Shown piece by piece: positions 12,005 through 48,923 of a stretch of 64,000 nt of DNA (position 1 is the stretch's first letter; every line of letters begins with the position of its first letter). Below the pieces are notes generated by a model, which had not been told where the DNA came from, did no database searches, and saw only the letters and a program-made list of their open reading frames with translations. The translations under genes and the position numbers were made by a program. Source of the DNA: Sipunculus nudus (Eukaryota > Annelida > Sipuncula > Golfingiida > Sipunculidae); NCBI GenBank assembly GCA_026874595.1, contig CM049320.1:13209488-13273487 (forward strand), read 5' to 3'.

Positions 12005-12850
12005 TGGATGGACAATATGAAACTGATTGTAAGTGGCACCACCAGACGTATGTATGTGAAAGCCCTCGGAGATGTATGGACATGAATTAATTCAGGCAGA
12101 CACTTCAAACCACTCTTGAGCTATGTCCACAGATGCATGAAACTCAGACAGTTGTAGGTGGCCCCACAAGTCTTGTATACAACGAGACTATTCGAGATGT
12201 AAGGACATGCACAATTTTAGGCTTACAGGTCAAATCACCCATGAGAAATATGCAGAGGCATAAGCTGTGGGAAAAATTTAAATAGTAGGTGGCACCTCCA
12301 GTCCTGTGTAGACGAAGCTGTCTGAGATTATAGATATGCATAATTTCAGGCTGATCTATAAAATCCCTCCTGAGAAATAAGCAGGGGCCTACACTGTGCA
12401 AAAAATATATATTGAAGGTGGCACCACCAGTCATATGTAGACGAAGCTATCCGAGATGGATAGATATGCACCATTTCCGACTGATATATCAAATCCCTCC
12501 CGAGAAATAAGCAGGGCATAGACTGCAAAAAAAAATGTAGGTAGCGCCACCAGTCTTGTATATGACAAAGCTATCGGAAATGTGTAGACATACACAATAT
12601 CATGCTGATATATCAAATCCCTCCTTAGAAATGAGCAGGGCATAGACTGTGAAAATAAAATATTGTAGGTAGCGCCATCAGTCTATTATATGGCAAAGCT
12701 ATCGGAAATGTATAGACATGCACAATTTCATGCTGATATATCAAATCCCTTCTGGAAATTTATTAGGGACATACACTGTGCAAAAATCATTTTAGGTGGC
12801 GACACCAGTTTTGTGTAAGAGAAAGCCATCAAAGATGGATTAGCAGGCCA
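12005..12850. repeat. Tandem repeat, ~127-bp unit, about 7 copies
   Basis: Each unit begins GTAGGTGGCRCCACCAGTC, followed by GAAGCTATCCGAGATG, TAGACATGCACAATTTCAGGC and TGATATATCAAATCCCTCC. Anchors fall at about 12031, 12158, 12290, 12417, 12540, 12668 and 12796, so spacing is 123-132 bases. Open frames on the minus strand arise from the repeat itself. A related GGTGGCGCCACC module followed by ACTATCCAAGATC occurs at 62745 and 63066. Confidence 0.85.
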
Positions 12851-12980
12851 ATATTTCAGGCTGACACATCAATCGTCTCAGTCAGGTGCCCTCGGATGAC
12901 CAAGCTCAACTGAGGAAGGCAGTTGCACTTTGTACCCAAGTGAACAGAAACTAATTTTTTGGTGCAGCTACTACACTGAA

Positions 12981-13056
12981 TGAACTTTTGACCTGTACCT
13001 CGCTGCACTGAGTAAACTTTTGACCTGTACCTGGCTGCACTGAGTGAACTTTTGAC
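12981..13056. repeat. 32-bp tandem repeat, 2.4 copies
   Basis: TGAACTTTTGACCTGTACCT plus CGCTGCACTGAG repeats at 12981, 13013 and (partial) 13045, with one or two mismatches. Confidence 0.85.
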
Positions 13057-13764
13057 TTTTTGCAAAGTCCGAAACAGCAGCCTGCCAAGCTATTTATGGA
13101 TACAGACAAAATCTTGGCCTGTTGCCAAATATGTTTACACATACCGAAAGATTGGCTACAATGCTTTTTTCATGCTGACATGTATTCATAAGATTTTTTT
13201 GTTTTGAAATATAACAGATGCCTATTAAAAGCAAAATTATAATACAGATATATTTTATTCATGGAACCTCAGAGATTCGCTCTAATGTCTTAACGACCCG
13301 TTAAGACTTCTGGATTATTCCTAACCCCGTGCATATAAAACAAAGCTAGAAGGCTTAATTATGACATATAATTTTTATCGTATGGATACCTTCATGCTGA
13401 TTCAATAGACAGTGCCATCAACAGGCCATGGACCAATCCTTTATAAAAAGTCGACAGCCATGGCATAGCAACCGAGGACGCACTTTCTGATTGGTTGGTT
13501 TGTCTACTACTAGAGTCATCAGATGGTGACATCGCTGATGTAACAATGGTAATGCCAATCACGAATGTACTCCAAATTTAGCCTGAAACCGATGCGCCAT
13601 GGCTGTCGTTTCTTACAACGTAGGCCTCTTGCCAGCCTATCTCAAATATTAAGTAAATAATAAAGAGATGGACCATATAGTGTGAAAAACGCAGGGAAAA
13701 TGCCATATAAGTAATATTTATAAGGAAATGAACCAGAAAAGAAACAAATTGAACCCAAATCTAT

Positions 13765-13957
13765 ACCCATAGCAATTCAAGCGCCTGTGGTGTAACCTGA
13801 TGTTGTTCTGTTTTAGGGAGGCAAGGACCTGGCTCCAATGGGTTAATAGATGTCCGGGTGTGTCGCCTCCCACGAAGAGATCATCAGCTATCTTGGCTAT
13901 GCATCCTTCTTGTATGAACTCACCGAGCACTGCACATAAGCTTCTCTTCCCTCCCAT
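13765..13957 (-). pseudogene. Retrotransposon reverse-transcriptase fragment
   Basis: The minus-strand translation contains LGEFIQEGCIAKIADDLFVG followed by GDTPGHLLTHWSQVL and NNIRL. This is the palm region of LTR-retrotransposon reverse transcriptase, with ADD standing for the catalytic YxDD-type motif. Only about 60 residues remain. The N-terminal side is cut off exactly where the 58-bp array begins (13958) and the C-terminal side decays after RLHHRR. It is a relic with no surrounding pol or gag. The clade (Ty3-like or BEL-like) cannot be settled from this length. Confidence 0.7.
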
Positions 13958-16900
13958 ATCAGATCAAGAAGAGGGGGCACTTCATTGTAAAACATGCCTC
14001 CCTCCAATATTAGGTCATGAAGAAGTTAGAACAGTTCATTGTAAAATATGGCTCCCTAACATATTAGGTAATAAATAAGAAGAGACACTTCGTTGTAAAA
14101 CATGCCTGCCTAGAACATTGGGTAATGAACAATAAAGGATACTTCGTTGAAAAGCATGCCTCCCTTGCCTATAAGGTCAAGTAGAAGAGGGGGCACTTCA
14201 TTGTAAAACATGCCTCCCTCCAATATTAGGTCATGAAAAAGTAAGAACAGTTCATTGTAAAACATGGCTCCCTAACATATTAGGTAATAAATAGGAAGGG
14301 GCACTTCATTGTAAAACATGCCTGCCTAGAACATAAGGTAATGAACAAGAAAGGGTTCTTCTTTGAAAAACATGCCTCCCTCCCATATAAGGTCAAATAG
14401 AAGAGAGGGTACTTCATTGTAAAACATGCCTCCCATAAGTTCAATATTGCATCATGAAGAAGAGATGACAGTTCATTGTAAAACATGACTTCTTTCCAAA
14501 TTAGGTCAATAAGAAGGAAGAGAGGACACCTCATAGTAAAACATGCGTCCCGTCAATATAAGGTCATGAAGAAGAGAGGGCACTTTATTGTAAAAACATG
14601 TCTCCCTTCCATGTAAGGTCAAGAAGATGAGACCTTTCATTGTAAAAACATGCGTCCCTTCCATATTAGGTCAAAAAAGAAGAGACTACACTTCATTGTA
14701 AAACATGCCTCCCTTAAGTTCCATATTATGTCATAAAGAAGAGATGACAGTTAATTGTAAAACATGCCTCCCTTCAATATAAGGTCATGAAGAAATCGGG
14801 ACATTTCATTGTAAAACACGCCTCCCTTCCAAATTAGGTCAAGAAGAAGGAAGAAAGGGCACGTCATTGTGAAACATGCCTCCCTCCCATATTAGGTCAA
14901 GAAGAAGAGAGGAAACTTCATTGTAAAACATGCCTCCTTTCATATTAGGTCAAGAAGAAGGGGAGGGGGCCACTTCATTGTAAAAGATGCCTCCCTTTCA
15001 TATTAGGTCATGAAGAAGGGGAGGGGGGCACTTCATTGTAAAAGATGCCTCCCTTTCATATTAGGTCATGAAGAAGGGGAGGGGGGCACTTCATTGTAAA
15101 AGATGCCTCCCTTTCATATTAGGTCAAGAAGAAGGGGAGGGGGGCACTTCATTGTAAAAGATGCCTCCCTTTCATATTAGGTCATGAAGAAAGGGAGGGG
15201 GGCACTTCATTGTAAAAGATGCCTCCCTTTCATATTAGGTCAAGAAGAAGGGGAGGGGGGCACTTCATTGTAAAAGATGCCTCCCTTTCATATTAGGTCA
15301 TGAAGAAGGGGAGGGGGGCACTTCATTGTAAAAGATGCCTCCCTTTCATATTAGGTCAAGAAGAAGGGGAGGGGGGCACTTCATTGTAAAAGATGCCTCC
15401 CTTCCATATTAGGTCATGAAGAAGGGGAGGGGGGCACTTCATTGTAAAAGATGCCTCCCTTTCATATTAGGTCATGAAGAAGGGGAGGGGGTACTTCATT
15501 GTAAAAGATGCCTCCCTTCCATATTAGGTCAAGAAGAAGGGGAGGGGGGCACTTCATTGTAAAAGATGCCTCCCTTCCATATTAGGTCATGAAGAAGGGG
15601 AGGGGGGCACTTCATTGTAAAAGATGCCTCCCTTCCATATTAGGTCATGAAGAAGGGGAGGGGGGCACTTCATTGTAAAAGATGCCTCCCTTTCATATTA
15701 GGTCATGAAGAAGGGGAGGGGGGCACTTCATTGTAAAAGATGCCTCCCTTTCATATTAGGTCATGAAGAAGGGGAGGGGGGCACTTCATTGTAAAAGATG
15801 CCTCCCTTTTATATTAGGTCAAGAAGAAGGGGAGGGGGGCACTTCATTGTAAAAGGTGCCTCCCTTTCATATTAGGTCATGAAGAAGGGGAGGGGGGCAC
15901 TTCATTGTAAAAGATGCCTCCCTTTCATATTAGGTCAAGAAGAAGGGGAGGGGGGCACTTCATTGTAAAAGATGCCTCCCTTTCATATTAGGTCATGAAG
16001 AAGGGGAGGGGGGCACTTCATTGTAAAAGATGCCTCCCTTTCATATTAGGTCAAGAAGAAGGGGAGGGGGGGGGCACTTCATTGTAAAAGATGCCTCCCT
16101 TCCATATTAGGTCATGAAGAAGGGGAGGGGGTGACTTCATTGTAAAAGATGCCTCCCTTCCATATTAGGTCATGAAGAAGGGGAGGGGGTACTTCATTGT
16201 GAAAGATGCCTCCCTTTCATATTAGGTCAAGAAGAAGGGGAGGGGGGCACTTCATTGTAAAAGATGCCTCCCTTCCATATTAGGTCATGAAGAAGGGGAG
16301 GGGGGCACTTCATTGTAAAAGATGCCTCCCTTTCATATTAGGTCATGAAGAAGGGGAGGGGGTACTTCATTGTAAAAGATGCCTCCCTTCCATATTAGGT
16401 CATGAAGAAGGGGAGGGGGCACTTCATTGTAAAAGATGCCTCCCTTTCATATTAGGTCAAGAAGAAGGGGAGGGGGGCACTTCATTGTAAAAGATGCCTC
16501 CCTTCCATATAAGGTCATGAAGAAGGGGAGGGGGGCACTTCATTGTAAAAGATGCCTCCCTTTCATATTAGGTCAAGAAGAAGGGGAGGGGGGCACTTCA
16601 TTGTAAAAGATGCCTCCCTTTCATATTAGGTCATGAAGAAGGGGAGGGGGGCACTTCATTGTAAAAGATGCCTCCCTTTCATATTAGGTCATGAAGAAGG
16701 GGAGGGGGGCACTTCATTGTAAAAGATGCCTCCCTTTCATATTAGGTCAAGAAGAAGGGGAGGGGGGCACTTCATTGTAAAAGATGCCTCCCTTTCATAT
16801 TAGGTCATGAAGAAGGGGAGGGGGGCACTTCATTGTAAAAGATGCCTCCCTTCCATATTAGGTCATGAAGAAGGGGAGGGGGGCAATTCATTGTAAAAGA

Positions 16901-18560
16901 TGCCTCCCTTTCATATTAGGCCATGAAGAAGGGGAGGGGGGCACTTCATTGTAAAAGATGCCTCCCTTTCATATTAGGTCATGAAGAAGGGGAGGGGGGC
17001 ACTTCATTGTAAAAGATGCCTCCCTTTTATATTAGGTCAAGAAGAAGGGGAGGGGGCACTTCATTGTAAAAGATGCCTCCCTTTCATATTAGGTCAAGAA
17101 GAAGGGGAGGGGGGCACTTCATTGTAAAAGATGCCTCCCTTTCATATTAGGTCATGAAGAAGGGGAGGGGGGCACTTCATTGTAAAAGATGCCTCCCTTT
17201 CATATTAGGTCAAGAAGAAGGGGAGGGGGGGGGGCACTTCATTGTAAAAGATGCCTCCCTTCCATATTAGGTCATGAAGAAGGGGAGGGGGTCACTTAAT
17301 TGTAAAAGATGCCTCCCTTCCATATTAGGTCATGAAGAAGGGGAGGGGGTACTTCATTGTAAACGATGCCTCCCTTTCATATTAGGTCAAGAAGAAGGGG
17401 AGGGGGGCACTTCATTGTAAAAGATGCCTCCCTTCCATATTAGGTCATGAAGAAGGGGAGGGGGGCACTTCATTGTAAAAGATGCCTCCCTTTCATATTA
17501 GGTCATGAAGAAGGGGAGGGGGTACTTCATTGTAAAAGATGCCTCCCTTTCATATTAGGTCAAGAAGAAGGGGAGGGGGGCACTTCATTGTAAAAGATGC
17601 CTCCCTTCCATATTAGGTCATGAAGAAGGGGAGGGGGGCACTTCATTGTAAAAGATGCCTCCCTTCCATATTAGGTCATGAAGAAGGGGAGGGGGCACTT
17701 CATTGTAAAAGATGCCTCCCTTTCATATTAGGTCATGAAGAAGGGGAGGGGGGCACTTCATTGTAAAAGATGCCTCCCTTTCATATTAGGTCATGAAGAA
17801 GGGGAGGGGGGCACTTCATTGTAAAAGATGCCTCCCTTTCATATTAGGTCAAGAAGAAGGGGAGGGGGGCACTTCATTGTAAAAGATGCCTCCCTTTCAT
17901 ATTAGGTCATGAAGAAGGGGAGGGGGGCACTTCATTGTAAAAGATGCCTCCCTTTCATATTAGGTCAAGAAGAAGGGGAGGGGGGCACTTCATTGTAAAA
18001 GATGCCTCCCTTTCATATTAGGTCATGAAGAAGGGGAGGGGGGCACTTCATTGTAAAAGATGCCTCCCTTTCATATTAGGTCAAGAAGAAGGGGAGGGGG
18101 GCACTTCATTGTAAAAGATGCCTCCCTTCCATATTAGGTCATGAAGAAGGGGAGGGGGGCACTTCATTGTAAAAGATGCCTCCCTTTCATATTAGGTCAA
18201 GAAGAAGGGGAGGGGGGCACTTCATTGTAAAAGATGCCTCCCTTTCATATTAGGTCATGAAGAAGGGGAGGGGGGCACTTCATTGTAAAAAGATGCCTCC
18301 CTTTCATATTAGGTCATGAAGAAGGGGAGGGGGGCACTTCATTGTAAAAGATGCCTCCCTTTCATATTAGGTCATGAAGAAGGGGAGTGGGGCACTTCAT
18401 TGTAAAAGATGCCTCCCTTCCATATTAGGTCATGAAGAAGGGGAGGGGGTACTTCATTGTAAAAGATGCCTCCCTTCCATATTAGGTCAAGAAGAAGAGA
18501 TGGCAGATCATTGTAAACTGTCTCCGTTCCGTATTTGGTCATGAAGAAGAGATTGCAGTT
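13958..18560. repeat. 4.6-kb satellite array of a 58-bp unit (~79 copies)
   Basis: The core unit is CACTTCATTGTAAAAGATGC, CTCCCTTTCATATTAGGTCA, then TGAAGAAGGGGAGGGGGG. Spacing is 58 bases, with slippage in the G run. The core from about 14930 to 18480 is very homogeneous. The left flank (13958-14930) is degenerate, with AAACATGCC variants and its own multi-unit duplication (about 13970-14180 repeated at about 14187-14400). A/T alternation in AAGAAG/ATGAAG and rare variants show higher-order duplication of about 1.16 kb. 58 is not a multiple of three, so coding is excluded. Confidence 0.95.
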
Positions 18561-18850
18561 AATTGTGAAACAGGGAGTCTCTTCCATGTTAGGTCATGCA
18601 GCAGAGAGCGCAGTTCATCGTTTTCCAGGCCTCCCTTCTATATTAGGTATAAAGACTAACATTGTTATACAGGCCTCACTTCCACAACCGGCAATAAACA
18701 TTATTGCTTTCCAAAGTCATTTTGACTTTTTCCTCATTAAGTAATAAACATTAGAAAGATTTCATGGCCTTATAGCTCTCTCCACCATATCAGGAATTGA
18801 ACAAGAGAGTGATCTTCAATTTTAGACCGGCCTCCCATATAACACGATTT
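18561..18850. repeat. Decayed right edge of the 58-bp array
   Basis: Recognisable unit pieces persist: CTTCCATGTTAGGTCATGCA (about 18580), GGCCTCCCTTCTATATTAGG (about 18630), GTTATACAGGCCTCACTTCC (about 18665) and CCGGCCTCCCATATAACAC (about 18827). Divergence rises with distance from the core, as expected if homogenisation is confined to the centre. Confidence 0.65.
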
Positions 18851-21800
18851 ACAACTTTATGCAAACTCTCTTTGCAGAAAGTTCATTTGAACCCAAAACA
18901 ACAGTCAAAAGAAGTTGGCCAATTGAAAAGGGAGAAAAGATTGGAGCATCCATTTTTAGAATAAAATTATTAAGAGTTGAGTGCACATTTCTCCACGAGT
19001 TTTCCTTTTCTCATGTTTGGCATGTGTTTTAAACTTTTGGAACACATATGAATCACCAACAAAATCAACATATGCCCACATCAAGATACTCATACATGAA
19101 AAAGTCTTTATTTTATAGAAATATTTTAATCATAGACTCACGTGTTTACAGTCACACTTGTACGGTATATATAAATAGTCACATTCACTAACAACAAACA
19201 AAGACTTGCGTTTGTATAATTTACAAAGGCATATATACCCATACATTGGGTCGTCCATAACTCTTTCTTTAATTACAATGATCCACATAAAAAACTTTGG
19301 ATCTTTTATACAGATTCAGCAAACTTCACTTATTTAACACAGCAAGCTGATTTCAGTTAAGAATTTGTGCTCAACAATTCATATATAGACAAAGACAATT
19401 TTAAGGCAACAAAACTGACAAATTCTCTGTCATTTTTATGGATTAATTTTCAAAAGGACAAGAAATCAGAGTGGACATATGAACTATTACAACCCCACTG
19501 AGTTAATTCACTTATATTTACACGACCATGCATTACTCTCTATCGGATAAACTTCTACAGACTGGTTCCTTGTTCACCTTTAGACATGCTGTCAAGATAC
19601 TAGTAACCTTATACTTGCTATGTCATTCATTCATTTACAGTATAATTGTCAATACATTTCTTACACGGAATAAGAAAAAAAAAATATCACGGAATAAGAA
19701 AAAATATTGTATCTCATTAGAAAACATTACTAAAACTGAACAGGGAGCCAGTCTACAGGATGCTGTGATTTTGAAAAAGTTGAGTAAAATAACACTTTAA
19801 ACTGGGTAGAGTACTCCAAACTCTGATTGAAAGGAGGCAGAAAAATTATTCAACACCAAATGACCTGTTTGAAAATCTTATTCCCTCATATTCTCCTTTC
19901 AGATATACTTTGGGTGACATCAAGTAAAGTAGCTTAAGCACCAATGAAGAAATTTCATAGTTCCTTCCACTCAAAATACCTATGGGCTGCTGAAGAAATA
20001 AACTAGTATAAAAATTATTTGTCACCATGAGCTGCAAAAAGTTCCATTTTAACGCTGTGCTGTAACACACCTTTCTGTGTACAATACCAAATTATGATTT
20101 GTAGTATCCATAAACCATAAGAGATGGAAACCTGGTGAAATTCTGTGTTTTTTATTTATGATTTATGTTTATGATGCCAAAAAAAGTACCTCTTATAAAT
20201 ATAATAATTATCCTTGACATTTTCAGGTTCTTACTTTACGCATTTTGGTCAAATTAAAGATAAAATAAAGTTTGGTAAACTATTAAAAATGTAAAAAGAA
20301 AATGAGATTTTTATAGAATCTGTGTATGTGGTATTTTAGTAATATAGTATTGGTCATGTGGTATCAGCATAGCAATGATATATCTAAACCATGAAAAATG
20401 TAACCCTATACTGAAGAAACCTTCACACTGCATGTTTATCACATCTTTGACTTTTTGCCGGCTTTCATCCTGACAATAAAGACGGCAAATATATTTACAA
20501 CATGAACAAACTCATCCTGACAGCAAATATATTTAAAACAAACTCATCCTGAGAAATAGAAGAGGGGTTACATAATTATTGTTGCTAATAAACTGATCAG
20601 ATAAAATATTATGATGTGGGATCACAGAATTGTACTCTGCAACACGTTTTGTAGCTGTACATAAATGAAAATGGCATAAAATAATAATATTAACATAAAA
20701 TATTATAAAGTGAACTCACATAATTAAAAAAAAAAAGTGCCAACAATACAGCTAATGATTAAGTACATTCCCTCGTGAATCCAATAATTACAAATGATTT
20801 CAATCATTAAAAACATCACTTTTAACAGGCTGATTAACTTATTTCTACATCACCTAAATATAATGTCCTTACAAACTTTTTAGACCTTAGTCCTTTAATG
20901 GCTAATAAGGCTTTAAATATATGTACCGGTAATATAAAATGGCAGTATCTTTCTGGGCATTGCACTATGCTCCAATTGTCCAATGCTACGTCTTTACATA
21001 ACTAGATCATATTCTAAATACAAAGCTGAACCACAACAAGTAATATCTGACATATGGGGACAAATTAAAGAGGCACAACTTGACATCATTTTGTATCCCT
21101 CGACCAACAGCTTTTCAGAACAGCTGGCTGACAGTGCCAGCAGCACATGCAAATTATATCCAACTGGTACCAATTATGTTAAAAAGAAGAAAAATAGCTA
21201 TATTAATTAGAATAAATTAATCTGTCATTTTATATATATGATAAACAAATATATTACTCTACTCTTAAATAATTACATCAAAATCAAGAGTTTTTGTAAT
21301 TTCCAACTTTGCCAGAAGATGGCGTTCTCTGTCTGTGTACCAAATGGTCCTTGTTACCATTTTTGAGATTGACAATAAAGAGATACCTCAACTATTTTAT
21401 ACAATTAAATAAATCAAGGCATATTTAGACAGAAAGAATACAATATTAATATTGTCTGAATCTAAAATTTCTGTTGTAAATGAGGTAACTATATTAGATG
21501 TAGCATTCAAAATTGGTCTCTAATTCCAAACACAGAAATCTTAATAGAGCCTTTGAGTCTGGAAACTTGTGTGGTCCAAATGTTGTTCAGCCTTGAAATG
21601 TATTCATGGCCACATTCTGAAGATTAAGAGGGTGAGAAAGGGAGCCATCCTATAATGTAAGTTTCACAGGGGTGATCTTCCCTGAGGGTTTAGCAATACA
21701 TGTATTCCAACTTCTATGTATTTCTACTTCTAAGCCAAAAACTAAGCAATTTCTGGGTTCTCCTTATGGGATTAGACCTGAACTTGGTGCAAACAAGTTC

Positions 21801-24800
21801 ATCGTCTACTAACTGTTGTTCCAAACAGAAGCTGGGAGAAGGACCTTGGACAATAGACCAATCCCTATACTTCAGCATGACAGAAAGTCAGCCAAGCTAA
21901 TAAACAAAGCTTTATTACCAAGGGCAGAAGGAACGTCTTACATTGCAATGTTACGCAAAAACACACTCCTTCCACACACCGACACACACACACGTATGAC
22001 TGGATGTAACATTACATATACAAATAAAATACATATGTATAAATACATACAGCTGTATATGCATACACATTTGTACATTGTAAATACAGGCATACATTAA
22101 CAAATATATTAACACGCCTTTCCTCCTAGCACACTCATGAAAACAAATTCTACAGTAACAACTTCCTGTAAAACCTATACATGTAAACATTCACTCTGTC
22201 ACACATGTATGGAAAAAAGTGTGATCATTTCATATATATAGGTCAGTGATTGGAATCTTAATTATAAAATCCTGATGAGCACCTTAAACATATACTGTAT
22301 TTGTAGAAATAAATTCAATTACCATTCACTTGCATATAAAAAGAATGACCTTCATTTGATGTCATTACTGTATACAGAAACCTTTAGTGAAGCTTTTTCA
22401 GGATTCTATTTTTAGTGGCATACGTCTTTTTAATACTTCTTATATAACTATATTAGCAACGTGCATGATGAGTAAACAATCAGGCCTACAAATGTGACCA
22501 TTAGCTTAAAAAATGTCCGGCATGTGTGTGGGTGGTGTGGGAGGGGTGCAGATAATCTATGTCTGAGGGGGATCATGTATGAAGGAAGGTAAAGAAAATA
22601 TTCAAAATTTGACGATAAATACAGCAAAATGAAAGCTTTTCTCACTTATCATCTTAATACAGTGACTGATTATGCAAATAATTGCAGAATTTGTTAAAGA
22701 AAATATATCTTATGTATAAAGAAGTCTACACAACATCTAAATAAGTCAGTTTCAGTTAATATCAGTATCAGTACAAATATTTCTGAAACCCAATATTCCC
22801 CCCCACCCAAAAGTCCCACAAATTACAGTGAATGGTATCTGCATTCCCATAAACTGAAATATCAAATAACTCCGACATTAAATTCTTGTGACACACCCTC
22901 AAAGGTGATTTTATAATATTTCTTTTCCTTTGTGATAAAATATATTATGCATTTTATCTATGGCCCAATATCAGAATAACCTAAAATTTCCTAAATCAAT
23001 TCTTTTAAAAATTAATGTACAAATTATATCTTTAATAGGCATCTCCTAACCTACTGATAAAATTAAAGGGCATGTTGAAAATGTTTTGACATTCCAAACT
23101 GACAGACAGAGGTTTAAAAGAGTTTCATTAATAGAAACTTGGACCATAATATTCAAACAATAATTGCAATACCATTAAATTTGCACTGCTTACCCCTCTA
23201 CATCTACATGATTGCTGCACATGACAAAACAAACCTGCATTTTCTCCAATTATTAAATTTTATAAGACAGGGGCAGTGGTGGAGGAACCACTGACATAAA
23301 AGCAGTTTTAAAAGGCCAAAATTTGCATGAAAACAGTACCTAGGTTTTTTTGTTTTATGGAGTCCAGCTTTCGGCAACTTCAGGATCCCAACAGTACACC
23401 CCATGCTTAAAGGGACCAAAAGAGGATTAGAATTTGTCAATAAATAATTTTTGCTGACAGAATCACTTACCACACCTTAACAGTGTCTGTTTCTTTTAAT
23501 TTACTGACCAAGAAACTAATAAACTGATGCCAATGAAGCTGAAAGAACATCAAGGGTTGGAGTGCAAGGGTCAGTGTGAGTGGTCTGTAAACAGCAGGGC
23601 GCAGAAACAAAGTTGTTTCGAGTAACTTGTATTTCAGTCAGATGAGTAGTACACTGTGATCTCATTATCTTACATCCATGTCCCATTCACAGTTTGACAA
23701 TTCACTAGGCAAGATCAATCCCCAAGGGTCCACTCTTGACACAAAAGTGACTGAACACCATAGGCAATGGACTGGTATGTTAATTAGCCTGCAGCAATAA
23801 TAACATCATGTGTGGAAGGACGAAGAATGTAGGATTCACCAAGTCTGAGCTTAGATTTAGATGCCAAAATCTCAATAGACCTTAGAGATTTTATTTAATG
23901 TCTTAACTGCACACTGAAGTTTTTTTAAATATTCCTGGTTCCAAACCTAAAAAGCAAGTATCCAGGAGACTTCAGTCACATGTCTTCCTTATCATAACTT
24001 TACTTATATTCCAAAACAGACAATGCCAACCAGGGGTTAATGAAATTATCTGTAAAAAAATTTGGTTGGACATGCAAAAAGTGAGCTTAAAAACAAAGGC
24101 GGTGTTTAAAATGGGCTAATTATCTAGTGTTACACAAGGACGTAACCGATTCAGTGACAGCAGCAATAATACATGCATCAACAATGAAAATTGATTATTT
24201 ATGGAGGATGTAATCATTGTTTACAGATTGAAAATAAAACTGATAATGGAGATTGCCTAATATGTAAATTGAGCACTTAAAGAAGGTAGCCTTGTGGTTG
24301 GTTTATAAAACTAAACAGGTTGTGAATAAGAATTTGGTTGGATTCTACAGGTTTAAATAACATAGGAATGCATTTTTACACACAGTCGGAAAGTTTCAGG
24401 TGTTCCCTGCAATGATAGGTTGCTATTTAACTTAGCTGTAGCCTGATAATCAATGTCTTCCACCAACCAGTGCTGCCACCATTCAAGAAAATTGCAAACT
24501 GTTTTAACTTTTCTAATTTCTCATTTATAGCCAGTGGTGATTGTTCAGTAATAGTTGGACTTGGTATGAATGTAAAATACTGATTAATTAGGATTCAGTC
24601 AAGTCATATATGCAATGTGGCAATGCTAATTTCTTCATCATAATTTAAAATATAAATATATTTTCATATATATATATACATATATATATTAATACTGAAT
24701 TAATTTATAAATGAATAAAAATACAAAATTTTTTTTTCACTAAAATTTGTTTTGTCAGAAAAGTCTTGAAATCGTCATCTCATCAGGGCCATGACTGGGC

Positions 24801-25206
24801 GGTGTCCTTCAGTTACTAGTCAAAGACCTATTTTGCCTGCCAGAGAGCCATCTTGGAATTCCTTTTGAAAGCAGAATCTCAAGAAAAATATGAGAAACTA
24901 TCATGAATTTTTTAAATAAGAATTGATACAGATGTGAGGATATAAACTTAAGAATTTTAGGTGCGTCAGAAATACAGTATTGCATCAAAGAAGAAAGAAA
25001 TACAGAATGGCAACCAAGCAGCCATCTTGGAATTCTTTCTATAGTGTGACCCTTACTGAGTACCTTTACAGTCCCAATCATTCCTAATTCTGTTATAAAA
25101 TTTTAATTATTAAATGAAAGACTATAGTCTTGAAGAATGGGAACCCTGGGTGGTGGAAGAAGGTATACCATTAACAAACAAACAGACATACACACACACA
25201 CAGCAA
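18851..25206. other. Non-coding 6.4 kb beyond the ACK/TNK2 stop codon
   Basis: No exon is recognised on either strand. Being directly downstream of the minus-strand kinase gene, part of it must be 3' UTR. Minus-strand poly-A candidates are ATTAAA at 25102-25107, AATAAA near 23890 and AATAAA near 19108; the choice cannot be made from sequence. An (AT)-rich patch lies at about 24665-24690. Confidence 0.4.

Positions 25207-48923
<23,717 letters not shown>

Noticed and set aside
13445-13615. Inverted pair CGACAGCCATGGC / GCCATGGCTGTCG
   Set aside because: Only about 13 bases match and nothing further pairs between them; too short to call an element.
13958-18560. CRISPR-like regular array
   Set aside because: The unit repeats head-to-tail without unique spacers, in a eukaryotic genome; it is a satellite.
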